A stretch of DNA of 64,000 nt from Nodosilinea nodulosa PCC 7104 (GTDB lineage Bacteria; Cyanobacteriota; Cyanobacteriia; Phormidesmidales; Phormidesmidaceae): contig NZ_JH976537.1 in assembly GCF_000309385.1 (NCBI RefSeq), forward strand, positions 1,092,527 through 1,156,526. Direction: 5' to 3'. Position 1 is the stretch's first letter. The number at the start of each line of letters is the position of its first letter. The notes below the pieces were generated by a model, which was given only the letters and a program-made list of their open reading frames with translations, made no database searches and was not told the origin of the DNA. The translations under genes were made by a program, and so were the position numbers. Below are positions 1 through 9,248 of this stretch, in pieces.

Positions 1-537
1 GATCTCCGCATCAAGGGCTTTGACCCGCTGCTTGAGCCAGTCAATGTGAGTATCAATATCGGCCTGGGCCGTGCGGTTGCGCGCACTGTGGCGACGACGC
101 TGCTCACTGTTGAGCATCTCAATCACTTGAGAACGCCGATGGACCAAGTCAGAGAGCGCTTCCTGATGCTCTGAGGCCAACGGTTTCGGTAACGGCTGCA
201 GCGCCTCGCCAAAATGCGCCAACATCGACGCATCAATGCGATCGGTCTTGGCCAATCGCCCAGACGCTTTGCTAAAGTCCCGCGCCCGCTTCGGATTGAT
301 CACCGCCACCGCGATTTCATGGCGCTGCAAGACCTGAACCACGCCCCGTTCCATCCCACCTGTGGATTCCACCACCACCAGCGCGACGGTGACAGCCTGT
401 AGTTCATTCAACAGCCTCTGCCATCCCGACTCGTCATTAGCCACTTGCCAGTAGCGTCCCGAGGGTCGCAGCGCTACGTCCAGCTTGGCCTGACTCACAT
501 CAATACCCACCCATTGCCGTTCTTCACTCGTCCCCAT
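1..537 (-). CDS. IS110-family transposase, N-terminal part (runs off the window)
   Basis: DEDD recombinase of the IS110 type. Reading the minus strand from ATG at 537 gives 179 codons without a stop, so the C-terminal half, with the expected catalytic serine domain, lies outside the window. The RuvC-like acidic residues are visible: Asp13 in GIDVSQAKLDVAL, Glu57 in VVVESTGG, Asp99 and Asp102 in AKTDRIDASML. The INPKRARDFSKASG block at 80-93 is also typical. AGGAGGT at 543-549 sits 5 nt before this ATG, which favours it over the adjacent GTG at 540. IS110 elements lack classical terminal inverted repeats, so the element boundary cannot be fixed from this side. Whether the element is intact is unknown. 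Confidence 0.9.
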   Translation of the reverse strand, partial: MGTSEERQWVGIDVSQAKLDVALRPSGRYWQVANDESGWQRLLNELQAVTVALVVVESTGGMERGVVQVLQRHEIAVAVINPKRARDFSKASGRLAKTDRIDASMLAHFGEALQPLPKPLASEHQEALSDLVHRRSQVIEMLNSEQRRRHSARNRTAQADIDTHIDWLKQRVKALDAEI

Positions 538-549
538 CACGCACCTCCT

Positions 550-712
550 GAGGAATAGAATGACCATTCATCACTCGACCTTGTTCGATGCGGGTTCATG
601 ACCCTGGCGATTTTTCGAGCTGTTGACAAATGGCAGAACGGCGACCTGGACTAAATCTCGGTTTCTAGAACCGGGGGGAGATCGGTCTACCGTCCTGCTG
701 CTTAAAATACAA
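550..712 (-). ncRNA. candidate IS110 bridge RNA region (left non-coding end)
   Basis: This is the untranslated stretch just upstream of the transposase start. In IS110-group elements the long 5-prime non-coding end encodes the bridge RNA that guides target and donor recognition. Its size (about 160-230 nt before the shared repeat at 713-747) fits. No secondary structure was computed, so this is a positional inference. The rest of 538-869 holds no gene that I can support. Confidence 0.25.
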
Positions 713-747
713 GGGGGATCTCCACTTTTGCTACAAAAATAGGGCTT
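713..747. repeat. dispersed short repeat C, copy 1
   Basis: About 35 bp, GGGGGATCTCCACTTTTGCT followed by ACAAAAATAGGGCTT. It recurs in the same orientation at 9042-9077 with one extra A and a G-to-A change. The copy here lies at the outer edge of the IS110 non-coding end; the second has no transposase beside it. Confidence 0.7.
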
Positions 748-869
748 TTCAAACATCCTCTCAGCCTCAGATTCCGGATGGCTATTCAGCTAGCCGTTTT
801 TGTAGATGGGGGCAATGGGCGCTTGCGACACCTGGCCCAGTTGCCCCACTGCTGTTTACCCATTTTTTT

Positions 870-2228
870 ATGACGCGATCCCTACTTCGACTGGCTACTC
901 TGCTGCTAGCCCCGGCTGCGCTGCTTATGGCGATCGCCTTTGGCTACCAGCCCGCCAACCCCATCGACCTAGCCGAGGCGTTGGCCAATAGTGCTCCAGG
1001 CGACACGGTGAATTTGCCCTCCGGCACCTACGAACTGTCGGCCCCCCTTGAACTCAAGCGCGGCACGGTGCTGATTGGGGCCGGGCCAGAAAAAACGGTA
1101 ATTAAAGCGGCCTCTGCCTGGGCTCCAGGCCTGGAGGGACTGCCCCAGCAGGAAAACCCCGGCGCCTATCTGCTAAAGCTGATGGGCACCAACAATGTGC
1201 GCATTGCCGACCTCACCCTGACGGCCCCCGCCCTGCACGGCGCTATCTACGCCGATGATGCCAACCGCGTGGAGCTGAGCAATCTACAGATCAAAGATTT
1301 TCGGTGGAGCGGCGTGCGCACCTTTCGCATGAATAACCTCAAGGTGCACGACTGCCAGTTTATCGATGCTGGCGGCGAGGTGCAGTGGACTGGGGGGGCG
1401 CTTTTCACCAGCTACACGCGCAACTCAGAGTTTTGGAATAACCGCATCCAAAAATCTGAGGATTTAGACCGCAACTTCTACGGGTTTAAGGGCCAGGGGG
1501 GAGAGTCGAATCGCTTTCACCACAACGATGTGGGGGTCAACTTTTCCTTTGAGTCGCCCTTTGACAACGAAACCGGCATTGAAATCGACCACAACCGCTT
1601 CGATGGCGTCATCTCCATTCCCAAGTTTGGCGGTGGCCCGGTGCTGCGCAATGGGTTTTCGTACCACATTCACCACAACTGGCTAAAAAGCTCCTACGCC
1701 CTGGAGTGGACGCGCAACTCGGTTGAGGTTGACCACAATCTGTTTGATTTTGACCCAGATCATAGTGACGGCAACCTGGTATCTAGCTTTGGGGATGAAC
1801 CCGCCCCTGGGCCAACCGACTTTCACGACAACCTGATCAAAAATCCGGGGCGGGGCATTTTTTGGGCCAACGGCGTTTACAACCGATTTCGGTTTCACAA
1901 CAATGTCGTCAAGGCCGAGGGGGGCGATCGCTCCCAGGGACTTTTCGCCTTTCATCCGGATACGGACTTTAGCACTATCGTGATTCGAGACAATATCTTC
2001 GAGAGCACGGGCACCAACCCGCGCCCGCTGATGCGCAACGATGCCAGCTACCGGGCAACGGTGCAAAACAACACCCTGACCCACATTGCCGATGCGGGGC
2101 GCCTGCCCAACCGCACAACCGCAGCGGCCCGGGGCCTCGCTGCTCCCCTGAGCTTTACCGTCGGGGTCAATGGCGCTTACCAGGTAGACGGCTGGACGGC
2201 GCGCCGAGCAGGGGCAGCTAATTCTTAG
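870..2228 (+). CDS. secreted right-handed parallel beta-helix protein
   Basis: 452 aa with an N-terminal signal peptide (basic MTRSLLR, then a hydrophobic stretch to about residue 26). The mature protein opens with the pattern of pectate-lyase-fold enzymes: LAEALANSAPGDTVNLPSGTY, LIGAGPEKTVI, then short rungs each with a D/H-N-x-F/L ladder (NNVRIADLTL, FHHNDVG, IEIDHNRF, IHHNWL, VEVDHNLF, FHDNLI, FRFHNNVV, IVIRDNIF, ATVQNNTL). This fold is used by polysaccharide lyases, epimerases and NosD-like proteins. The substrate cannot be read from sequence, but a role on extracellular polysaccharide fits the neighbouring lectin-domain proteins and the sugar transferase. Start: the ATG gives a complete signal peptide, although no clear Shine-Dalgarno precedes it. 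Confidence 0.8.
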   Translation: MTRSLLRLATLLLAPAALLMAIAFGYQPANPIDLAEALANSAPGDTVNLPSGTYELSAPLELKRGTVLIGAGPEKTVIKAASAWAPGLEGLPQQENPGAYLLKLMGTNNVRIADLTLTAPALHGAIYADDANRVELSNLQIKDFRWSGVRTFRMNNLKVHDCQFIDAGGEVQWTGGALFTSYTRNSEFWNNRIQKSEDLDRNFYGFKGQGGESNRFHHNDVGVNFSFESPFDNETGIEIDHNRFDGVISIPKFGGGPVLRNGFSYHIHHNWLKSSYALEWTRNSVEVDHNLFDFDPDHSDGNLVSSFGDEPAPGPTDFHDNLIKNPGRGIFWANGVYNRFRFHNNVVKAEGGDRSQGLFAFHPDTDFSTIVIRDNIFESTGTNPRPLMRNDASYRATVQNNTLTHIADAGRLPNRTTAAARGLAAPLSFTVGVNGAYQVDGWTARRAGAANS

Positions 2229-2325
2229 CGAAAAAATTACCTATGTTAGTATGTGGCCTAAGTGTATCTGCCGACCTGAAATTCGCCATCAGCTGTGATT
2301 TGACGTTAGGTCAGGAGATCATACT

Positions 2326-4347
2326 GTGCAGTACACACCAGCACTGGTTAAAGACATTAACCCCGGCCCTGGAGCCTCTGCTCCCAACGGCTTAAGCGCC
2401 CTAGGGGGGCTGCTTCTGTTTGGCGCCAACGGCGGTATTGACGGCCTTGAGCCCTGGGCCAGCGACGGCACCGCCGCAGGCACCAGCCAGATTCAAGACA
2501 TTCTGCCAGGGATGATGGGCTCCCTGCCCTTTGAGTTTGTTGCCCTTGGCAACCAGGCTCTCTTTGTGGCCAGCGACGACCAGCACGGTCGCGAGCTTTG
2601 GGTAACCGATGGCACTGCCGCTGGTACGTACCTGCTTATTGACCTGGTGGAGGGCAGCGGTTCGGCGTCTCCGGCCCAGCTAACGGCCAGCGATGGCCAG
2701 GTGTTTTTTACCACCAGCGCTGGCGAGGGGGGCAACGAACTGTGGGCAACCGATGGCACAGCCGCAGGCACCGGGCCAGTGGCCAACATCAACCCCGGCC
2801 CGATGGGGTCCTTTCCTAACCAGCTGGTTAGCAGCCAGGGGCGACTGCTGTTTTCGGCCTACAATGTGGCCCACGGTGCCGAGCTTTGGCTCAGCCGTGG
2901 CACCCCCGAAACAACCGAGCTGGTGGCCGATATCAACCCCGGCCCCCAGAGTTCTCTGCCCAGTGCCATCACCCCAGGCGATGGCGACAGCTTCTTTTTT
3001 AGCGCCGATGACGGCAGCCACGGGCGCGAACTCTGGCTCAGCGACGGTACCACGGCGGACACCCGTCTGGTCAGCGACATTAACCCAACAGGCAGCGCCA
3101 ACCCCAGCAGCCTGGTAGCGGTCAACGGCAGGGTTTTATTTAGCGCCGACGATAGCGACCACGGCACCGAGCTGTGGATGAGTGATGGCGTTGAGACGAG
3201 CCTGGTGGCCGATATTAACCCTGGCCCTGGCGGTAGCGCGCCGCTTGACCTGACCAGAGTCGGCGATGCGGTGTTTTTTAGCGCCGACGATGGGGTAGCC
3301 GGGCGCGAGCTGTGGGTAAGTGATGCTGCCGGTACGCGGCTGGTGGCCGATCTCAACCCCGGCGGGGCCAGTGCCGCCCCCGCCAACCTGACGCGCGTTG
3401 GCGATCGGCTATTTTTTAGCGCCAACAATGGTGCCCAGGGGGTTGAGCTGTGGGTTAGCGATGGCACGGCCCCAGGCACTCAGCTTGTAGCCGATCTAAA
3501 CCCCGGTAGCGCCAGCGCTTTCCCCACCGAGCTGACCTGGCTTGACCATACGCTTTTCTTTAGCGCCAGCGATGGCACCCACGGCACCGAGCTTTGGCAG
3601 ATCGATGTTGGCCCTGGGGAAGATGGGGGTGAGCCAGAAGTTCAGTTTCAAGATTTCTCAGATACCTCGCCGCTGGTTTTCAATGGGGCGGCCAGTCAAG
3701 TCAGCGATCGCCTGCGCCTTACCCCGGCCCAGCGCAACCAGGCAGGCAGCGCATTCTATCAAGATGCCTTTAGCTTTGGGGCCGACACCTCCTTTGAAAC
3801 CCACTTTGAGTTTGAGATTGGCGGCGGCCAGGGCAAAAATGGTGCCGATGGTTTTGTCTGGCTGCTGCAAGACAGCCCGGCAGGCGGCAGGGCACTGGGC
3901 AACGAGGGGGGAAATCTGGGCTATGGCGGCATAGGTAACAGTCTGGCGATCGAGTTTGACACCTACGGTGGCAAGTCTAACCCCGGGGATAACGGCAACG
4001 ACAACCACATTTCTCTGCTGCGCGATGGGGATGTGCGATCGCCCCTAGCGACAGCAATGCCCGATTTTGATCTCAATGGCGGCGGCTCTGCCCACGCCTG
4101 GATAACCTATGACGGCACCTCAGACCTGCTGGAGGTGTTTGTATCTCAAATGGCTCAGAAACCTGAGACAGCCCTTATCGCCACGACCGTAGAACTAGAT
4201 AGATTCTTTGAGCAGGGGGCATATTTCGGCTTTACCGCTGGCACCGGAGGCCGCGTCAACACCCACGATATATTGAGCTGGCAGCTCGATCTAACCGAGC
4301 CTATTGCAAGCAGCGGCCAGGCTCAGCAGGCCCTAACCGATAAGTAA
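2326..4347 (+). CDS. ELW-SDGT repeat protein with C-terminal L-type lectin domain
   Basis: 673 aa from GTG, with CAGGAG 2312-2317 upstream. Residues 1 to about 425 consist of about nine degenerate repeats of roughly 46 residues. The core is [LV]VADINPG, then a hydrophobic strand (LFFSADDG), then GxELWxSDGTxxGT, as in cyanobacterial repeat proteins that probably form a beta-propeller or solenoid. Residues about 439-660 are a bacterial L-type (legume-like) lectin domain: TSFETHFEFEI, GADGFVWLLQ, LAIEFDTY, NDNHISLLRDGD, GFTAGTGG. The same lectin type occurs in the DUF4347 protein downstream. There is no N-terminal signal peptide, so export, if it occurs, must use another route. The repeats and lectin domain suggest a carbohydrate-binding surface protein; the ligand is unknown. 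Confidence 0.8.
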   Translation: MQYTPALVKDINPGPGASAPNGLSALGGLLLFGANGGIDGLEPWASDGTAAGTSQIQDILPGMMGSLPFEFVALGNQALFVASDDQHGRELWVTDGTAAGTYLLIDLVEGSGSASPAQLTASDGQVFFTTSAGEGGNELWATDGTAAGTGPVANINPGPMGSFPNQLVSSQGRLLFSAYNVAHGAELWLSRGTPETTELVADINPGPQSSLPSAITPGDGDSFFFSADDGSHGRELWLSDGTTADTRLVSDINPTGSANPSSLVAVNGRVLFSADDSDHGTELWMSDGVETSLVADINPGPGGSAPLDLTRVGDAVFFSADDGVAGRELWVSDAAGTRLVADLNPGGASAAPANLTRVGDRLFFSANNGAQGVELWVSDGTAPGTQLVADLNPGSASAFPTELTWLDHTLFFSASDGTHGTELWQIDVGPGEDGGEPEVQFQDFSDTSPLVFNGAASQVSDRLRLTPAQRNQAGSAFYQDAFSFGADTSFETHFEFEIGGGQGKNGADGFVWLLQDSPAGGRALGNEGGNLGYGGIGNSLAIEFDTYGGKSNPGDNGNDNHISLLRDGDVRSPLATAMPDFDLNGGGSAHAWITYDGTSDLLEVFVSQMAQKPETALIATTVELDRFFEQGAYFGFTAGTGGRVNTHDILSWQLDLTEPIASSGQAQQALTDK

Positions 4348-4348
4348 C

Positions 4349-4540
4349 TAACCTGAGTTCGGGATAAGAAAAGACCTTGGCAAAGCAGGCCCACTGTCCC
4401 CTCCTTGGGAGGGGTGGGTTGTCTATGCCAGCATAGCAACTCACCCTATCTAGAAGCTTGTATTTGGCCGTAGGTTTAACCCACCCCGCCCTTCGGGCAC
4501 CCCTCCAAGGAGGGGACAGCGTTATCCCGAACTGAGGTTA
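4349..4540. mobile_element. MITE-like element A, complete copy
   Basis: Non-coding, 192 bp. It starts TAACCTGAGTTCGGGATAA (4349-4367) and ends with the inverted form TTATCCCGAACTGAGGTTA (4522-4540), one mismatch in 19. Both ends finish in TA, as in Tc1/mariner-IS630 type MITEs. Inside is a second inverted pair built on CCCCTCCTTGGGAGGGG and CCCCTCCAAGGAGGGG. It abuts the stop codon of the preceding gene. A second copy in opposite orientation lies at 10251-10411. Confidence 0.75.
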
Positions 4541-4549
4541 AATAGGTCT

Positions 4550-4679
4550 GATTGTCGATAGGACCCATGCCGACTCCGCTCAATGCTCGCTCCGTCACTG
4601 GGCAGAGGGTTGAGCGGAGTCGTTTTGCTCCGCAACGCCATCGCGAATACGAAGTGTCTCCCAAAGGGAGAAAACCCGG
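4550..4679 (+). repeat. dispersed hairpin repeat B, copy 1
   Basis: About 130 bp, found again as the reverse complement at 8770-8899. It contains a perfect 12-bp inverted pair, GACTCCGCTCAA 4572-4583 and TTGAGCGGAGTC 4610-4621, then a conserved segment around GCAACGCCATCGCGAA and GGGAGAAAACCC. It is non-coding. Confidence 0.65.
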
Positions 4680-5397
4680 AAACCTGGTTGACTGACAAAA
4701 CCCTTGAAACCCTTATGCTGCCGTAGCCGTAGATTGGGTTAGCCTTAGCGTAACCCAACAAAACCGTTACTGGTGTTGGGTTTTCTCTCCTGGAGACGCT
4801 ACGCGAACGCTTCGCTCAACACCAACCTACATCAGAACTTTTGTCAGTCAATCAGGCCCTAACCTGAATGACTGTGGCTATACCTCAAAGTAAACAAACC
4901 AGCAGCACTATTTCCTCACCAATCAGCATTTAAAGTTCAGGCTCAGTTTCATGAGCAATCGATTAAATACTGCGGAATCTACTTACGCCCCCAGAGATCG
5001 AATTGTTACTATCGGCGTGAACTGCTTAAGGTTTTATCGGCCCATAGTTATGAGATATTTTTGAGCGTTTATAGCTGTAGCCAGCCTGGTTCAGACATGT
5101 CTCCCATGAATGTTCAAACAGTTGAACGTTCATAGGGTTTCTGGATGCCCTAATCAACGTGACTATGGCCATCGCGTGCTCAAAAGATAAATTTCTGCAA
5201 ATCTACCTTTCGTTTCGATCGATCTGGCTAGTTTTTCCTAGCTAGCTCTATGGCTTTGCGCGTAGCCAAGGCCTATTAGCTGTTGCCTATAGCCCCAGAG
5301 CCAGTTCAGCTTCAAGCTGAGTTCTGGCCATCTTCATCTGCCCAAAAAAGGTATCAAGACTGCTATTTGTATGCCCCTTTAACACCTGCTCAAACCC
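4680..5397. other. gene-free stretch with short repeats upstream of the DUF4347 gene
   Basis: No coding potential that I can support. 4763-4830 has a segment GTTGGGTTTTCTC...GGAGACGC...GCGAACGC that recurs at 13137-13195. About 5066-5175 carries a segment similar to 16288-16400, with a short GTTCAA/TTGAAC palindrome in it. No clear promoter was identified. Confidence 0.5.
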
Positions 5398-8300
5398 ATG
5401 GACCTAGTATTAAACACGGAGCCCACGCAACCCTTTCAGGATAGTTTTTATCAATCTGCTACATATTCTCAGCCCGCTTCCCTGGGGGAAAGCATTGGCT
5501 CCAGGCAAATTGCCTTTGTCGATCGCGCAGTAGATAACGTTGAAACCCTAACGGCGGGCATTCAGGCGGCAGAAGTCGTTCTGCTCGACCCCAACCAAGA
5601 TGGCATTCGCCAGATTACAGAAACCCTCAAGGGGCGGCAGGGCCTGACGGGCGTTCATATTATTTCCCATGGCAATGTCGGCAGTGTTTTTTTAGGCAAT
5701 GCCCAGCTAACCAGCGACACATTAGCCACCTACACCGACCAGCTGCAAAGCTGGGCCGACAGCCTGACCCCAACCGGGGACCTGCTTTTTTACGGCTGCA
5801 ACGTTGCGGCGGGGGCCGATGGTCAGGCGCTTATTCAACAGCTCAGCCAGCTGACTGGTGCCGATGTGGCGGCCTCTACAGACCTGACGGGGCAGCCCTC
5901 GCAAAAAGGCGACTGGGAGCTTGAGTACACCGTTGGCAGCATTGAAACCGACCTGGCTATTGATGCAACTACTCGGCAAAACTACGATGGCCTGCTCGAT
6001 ACCACTGTCAACTACACCGACTTTTCGAGCCTCAGCGGGCTACAGCTCAACGGCAATGCGGTCCGGGCGGGCAACACTCTCCAAGTGACTCCTAACACTA
6101 ATGGCCAGGTCGGCAGTGCCTACCTGGCTACCCCCATCGCCATTGATACTGACACCTCCTTCCAAACGCAGTTTCAGTTTCAACTCTTGGGTGGCACTGC
6201 CGGGGCCGATGGCTTTGCCTTTGTGCTTCAAAACAGCGCGGCTGGGGCCAATGCCCTCGGCGACAAAGGCGGCAATTTGGGCTTGGATACTTTCACTGCT
6301 GGCGCATCCAATCAGGTTGATCACAGTCTAGCTGTTGAGTTTGACACCTATAAAAGTAGTTGGGACCCCAACGATAACCACATTGCCCTGCTGCGCGATG
6401 GTGATGTTACCACCGCCCTGGCCACAACTACAGCGACGCTGCCAGACCTCAACAGCGGCAACCCCCTCACCGCCTGGGTTGACTACAACGGTCTAACCAA
6501 CCAGCTCGATGTCTATCTCGCCACTACCACGACCCGACCCACCGCCCCCGTGCTCTCCCAAACCCTCGATTTAGCGGCCTTTGTGGGCAATCAGGCCTTT
6601 ATCGGCTTCGCGGCTGGCACAGGCGGTAAATTCAATGCCCACCAAATCAATAGCTGGTCTTTTAGCTCGAATGCTCGCCTAATCAGCACGTTTTCCCTGC
6701 CGGATAGCAGCCCAATTTTCGTCAGTGAAGGGGCCGGTGCAGTATCGATTACGGCGGCGCGCACCAGCAGCGCCGATGCTGTTGAGACGCTTGAGTTTAC
6801 TACCAATGAACTAGGCTCGGACGACGCTGCCACAGCTGATGCTGACTACATTACCCCCACCCTAAATGGCAGAGCCAACACCGGGCAGGTTAGCTTTGCC
6901 ATCGGAGAGACGGAAAAACCCTTTACAGTTGCCATTGCTGACGACACCGACGTCGAAGCCAACGAAACCTTTGCCGTAGGCATTCAAAACCCCAGTGCAG
7001 GCTTGCTGGGAGCGCCCCGAACGGTACTGGTTACCATCGTTGACGACGATGGCCCTGCTACGATTTCGCTCAGCAATGCAGCCATTACGGTCTCCGAAGC
7101 AGAATCGGCAGTTCGCATTACGCTGCAACGCAGCGGCGATAATTCTGAAACCGCATCGATCAACTACGCAACCAATAACGGCTCGGCGATCGCAGGCAGC
7201 GACTATACCGCTATTTCTGGGTCGGTTACTTTTGCTCCAGGTGAAATTGTCAAGTCATTCTTGGTGCCCATCCTCAACGATGGCGCATTTGAGAGCGATG
7301 AAACCCTGTCAATTAGCCTGAGCAACCCCACGGGCGCTGTTTTAGGGAGCCAGTCTACCTCCACAGTGACCATTTTGGACAATGACCTCACCTTTGGCAG
7401 TCTCACCCGCCAAACAGTGCTAACGGGCCTAAACCAGCCCACAACCCTAGACTGGACACCGGATGGGCGCTACATGCTAATCGCCCAGAAAAATGGTGTT
7501 GTGCGAGTGGCCGACAACGGCAGCCTGCTGCCCATACCGCTAATTGATTTGTCCAGCCAGGTCAACGATGTTGGGGACCGGGGTCTCTTGGGGCTGACGA
7601 TTCATCCAGACTTCCCCAATACCCCCTACGTGTATTTGCTATATACCTACGACCCACCGGAAACCGCTGGAAACACTGGGCTAGCTGGCCCCGACGGCAA
7701 AGGCAACCGCCCCTCGCGGCTGGTGCGGGTTACAGTCAACCCCACCACCATGGTGGCCGACCCCAACAGCCTGGTCGTGCTGGCGGGCACCAACAGCACA
7801 TGGGCCTACACTAGTCGTCCGGATGTAAATAGCACTGGCGATGTCTCGATTTTGCCCTCGGGTATTGTCAACGGCACCACCATTACCGCCCCCGCCGACC
7901 AGATTAATGTTGGCACTCAGGACAACGATCCCAATCGCTCCGGCATTCAAAACCAAAACATTCGCGACTATCTGGCGACCGATAGTTCAACCCACAGCAT
8001 AGGTTTTGTAGATTTTGGTCCCGATGGGCTGCTGTACTTTAGCAACGGCGACGGCACTTCCTTTAACTTTGTCGATCCTCGTGCGGTCAGAGTTCAAGAC
8101 GTTAATAACTTTTCGGGCAAGGTGCTGCGCATTGACCCAATTACTGGCGAAGGCGTGGCTACCAATCCCTACTTCAATGGCGATCCAGACAGTAATCAAT
8201 CGAAAGTTTTCTATTACGGAATGCGAAATCCGTTCCGGTTTACCTTCGACCCCGTTACTGACCTACCCGTGATTGGCGATGTGGGTTGGAGCAGTTGGGA

Positions 8301-8730
8301 AGAAATTAACACCGGAACGCCGGGGTCTAACTTTGGTTGGCCCTACCTAGAAGGGCCAGCCAAACAGGGGCGCGGCTACGGCAATCTCGATCAGGCCATT
8401 GCTTTTTACAACAACGGCAACGTCAACCCCGGTAGCCCAAACCCCGAGGCAGCTGTGTTCCCCATTTTGTCGCGCAGCCACGGTGCGCCAGACCAGGCCA
8501 ACGCCATTATGGTCGGCGACTTTTACAACAGCAACACCCTCATGTTTGGCGACATTATCAACGGCACCCTCTACGCGGCCACCCTCAACGCCAGTCGCCA
8601 GGTGACCAACGTTCAGGTGTTTGACTCTGGCCTCTCCTACGTGGTGGATATGGAGGTGGGGCCGGATGGCAAACTGTACGGCGTTAACCTGGTCTCCGGC
8701 TCTATTGTGCGGTGGAACAATAACGCCTAG
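5398..8730 (+). CDS. DUF4347 / L-type lectin / Calx-beta / PQQ-type sugar dehydrogenase fusion
   Basis: 1110 aa modular protein. Residues about 38-195 form a DUF4347 domain (IAFVDRAV, VHIISHGN, GDLLFYGCNVAAG), common at the start of large cyanobacterial exoproteins. About 202-430 is an L-type lectin domain (TSFQTQFQFQL, GADGFAFVLQ, LAVEFDTY, DNHIALLRDGD). About 434-662 holds two Calx-beta domains (SEGAGAVSITAARTS, ITVSEAESAVRITLQR, GDYTAISGSVTFAPGE-like strands ending in ILDND). About 663-1108 is a soluble glucose/sorbosone dehydrogenase propeller, with GLLGLTIHPDF (catalytic His candidate) and MRNPFRF (cofactor Arg candidate). An extracellular carbohydrate-binding oxidoreductase is inferred; PQQ use is assumed from the family. 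No Shine-Dalgarno is visible before ATG 5398. No signal peptide is evident, as is usual for DUF4347 proteins. Confidence 0.85.
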   Translation: MDLVLNTEPTQPFQDSFYQSATYSQPASLGESIGSRQIAFVDRAVDNVETLTAGIQAAEVVLLDPNQDGIRQITETLKGRQGLTGVHIISHGNVGSVFLGNAQLTSDTLATYTDQLQSWADSLTPTGDLLFYGCNVAAGADGQALIQQLSQLTGADVAASTDLTGQPSQKGDWELEYTVGSIETDLAIDATTRQNYDGLLDTTVNYTDFSSLSGLQLNGNAVRAGNTLQVTPNTNGQVGSAYLATPIAIDTDTSFQTQFQFQLLGGTAGADGFAFVLQNSAAGANALGDKGGNLGLDTFTAGASNQVDHSLAVEFDTYKSSWDPNDNHIALLRDGDVTTALATTTATLPDLNSGNPLTAWVDYNGLTNQLDVYLATTTTRPTAPVLSQTLDLAAFVGNQAFIGFAAGTGGKFNAHQINSWSFSSNARLISTFSLPDSSPIFVSEGAGAVSITAARTSSADAVETLEFTTNELGSDDAATADADYITPTLNGRANTGQVSFAIGETEKPFTVAIADDTDVEANETFAVGIQNPSAGLLGAPRTVLVTIVDDDGPATISLSNAAITVSEAESAVRITLQRSGDNSETASINYATNNGSAIAGSDYTAISGSVTFAPGEIVKSFLVPILNDGAFESDETLSISLSNPTGAVLGSQSTSTVTILDNDLTFGSLTRQTVLTGLNQPTTLDWTPDGRYMLIAQKNGVVRVADNGSLLPIPLIDLSSQVNDVGDRGLLGLTIHPDFPNTPYVYLLYTYDPPETAGNTGLAGPDGKGNRPSRLVRVTVNPTTMVADPNSLVVLAGTNSTWAYTSRPDVNSTGDVSILPSGIVNGTTITAPADQINVGTQDNDPNRSGIQNQNIRDYLATDSSTHSIGFVDFGPDGLLYFSNGDGTSFNFVDPRAVRVQDVNNFSGKVLRIDPITGEGVATNPYFNGDPDSNQSKVFYYGMRNPFRFTFDPVTDLPVIGDVGWSSWEEINTGTPGSNFGWPYLEGPAKQGRGYGNLDQAIAFYNNGNVNPGSPNPEAAVFPILSRSHGAPDQANAIMVGDFYNSNTLMFGDIINGTLYAATLNASRQVTNVQVFDSGLSYVVDMEVGPDGKLYGVNLVSGSIVRWNNNA

Positions 8731-8769
8731 GCGATAGGTAGGAGGGCCAAATTAAACCCAGCTAAGTTT

Positions 8770-8899
8770 TTGGGTTTTCTCCCTCCGGGAGACGCTTCTT
8801 GTTCGCGATAGCGTTGCGGACAAAACGGCTCCGCTCAACCTTCTGCCTAGCAATAGATTGAGCCTTGAGCGGAGTCAAAATGCGTCTTATAGATAATCA
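8770..8899 (-). repeat. dispersed hairpin repeat B, copy 2 (inverted)
   Basis: Reverse complement of the repeat at 4550-4679, including the hairpin GGCTCCGCTCAA / TTGAGCGGAGTC (8828-8877 region). With copy 1 it brackets the DUF4347 fusion gene. Confidence 0.65.
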
Positions 8900-9041
8900 G
8901 ACTCACTTGCTTAGAGGGCGTTTGAAACGTGATCTGTTGTAGCTTTAGCCACCGGCTGATCCCCCTGCCCTCCTAAAAAAGGGGGGTAAAAGTCCCCCTT
9001 TTTATAGACGCTTGCGGCTTCCCGCAGAGTAGGGGGATCTA

Positions 9042-9077
9042 GGGGGATCTCCACTTTTGCTACAAAAAATAGGACTT
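9042..9077. repeat. dispersed short repeat C, copy 2
   Basis: Second copy of the segment beside the IS110 gene at 713-747, preceded by a duplicated AGGGGGATCT (9031-9050). The surrounding 8900-9248 stretch has no supportable gene. Confidence 0.65.
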
Positions 9078-9248
9078 CCCCACCCCCCTATTAGAGCATT
9101 GGCCCAATCTGCATCCAAACTAAATCCCCTACGTTTGGGGGATTTAGTTGACGATTTGACCTCGCCAGCGATCGCCGAGCCATTCGCAATCAAAATATCT
9201 GGCTCTATCTGGTCAGGGCGGCCAAAAACCTCCCCCGCTTCATGCCAA

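Noticed and set aside
2859-3479. 206-codon minus-strand frame inside the ELW-SDGT repeats
   Set aside because: Shadow of a repetitive gene; its regularity comes from the plus-strand repeat.
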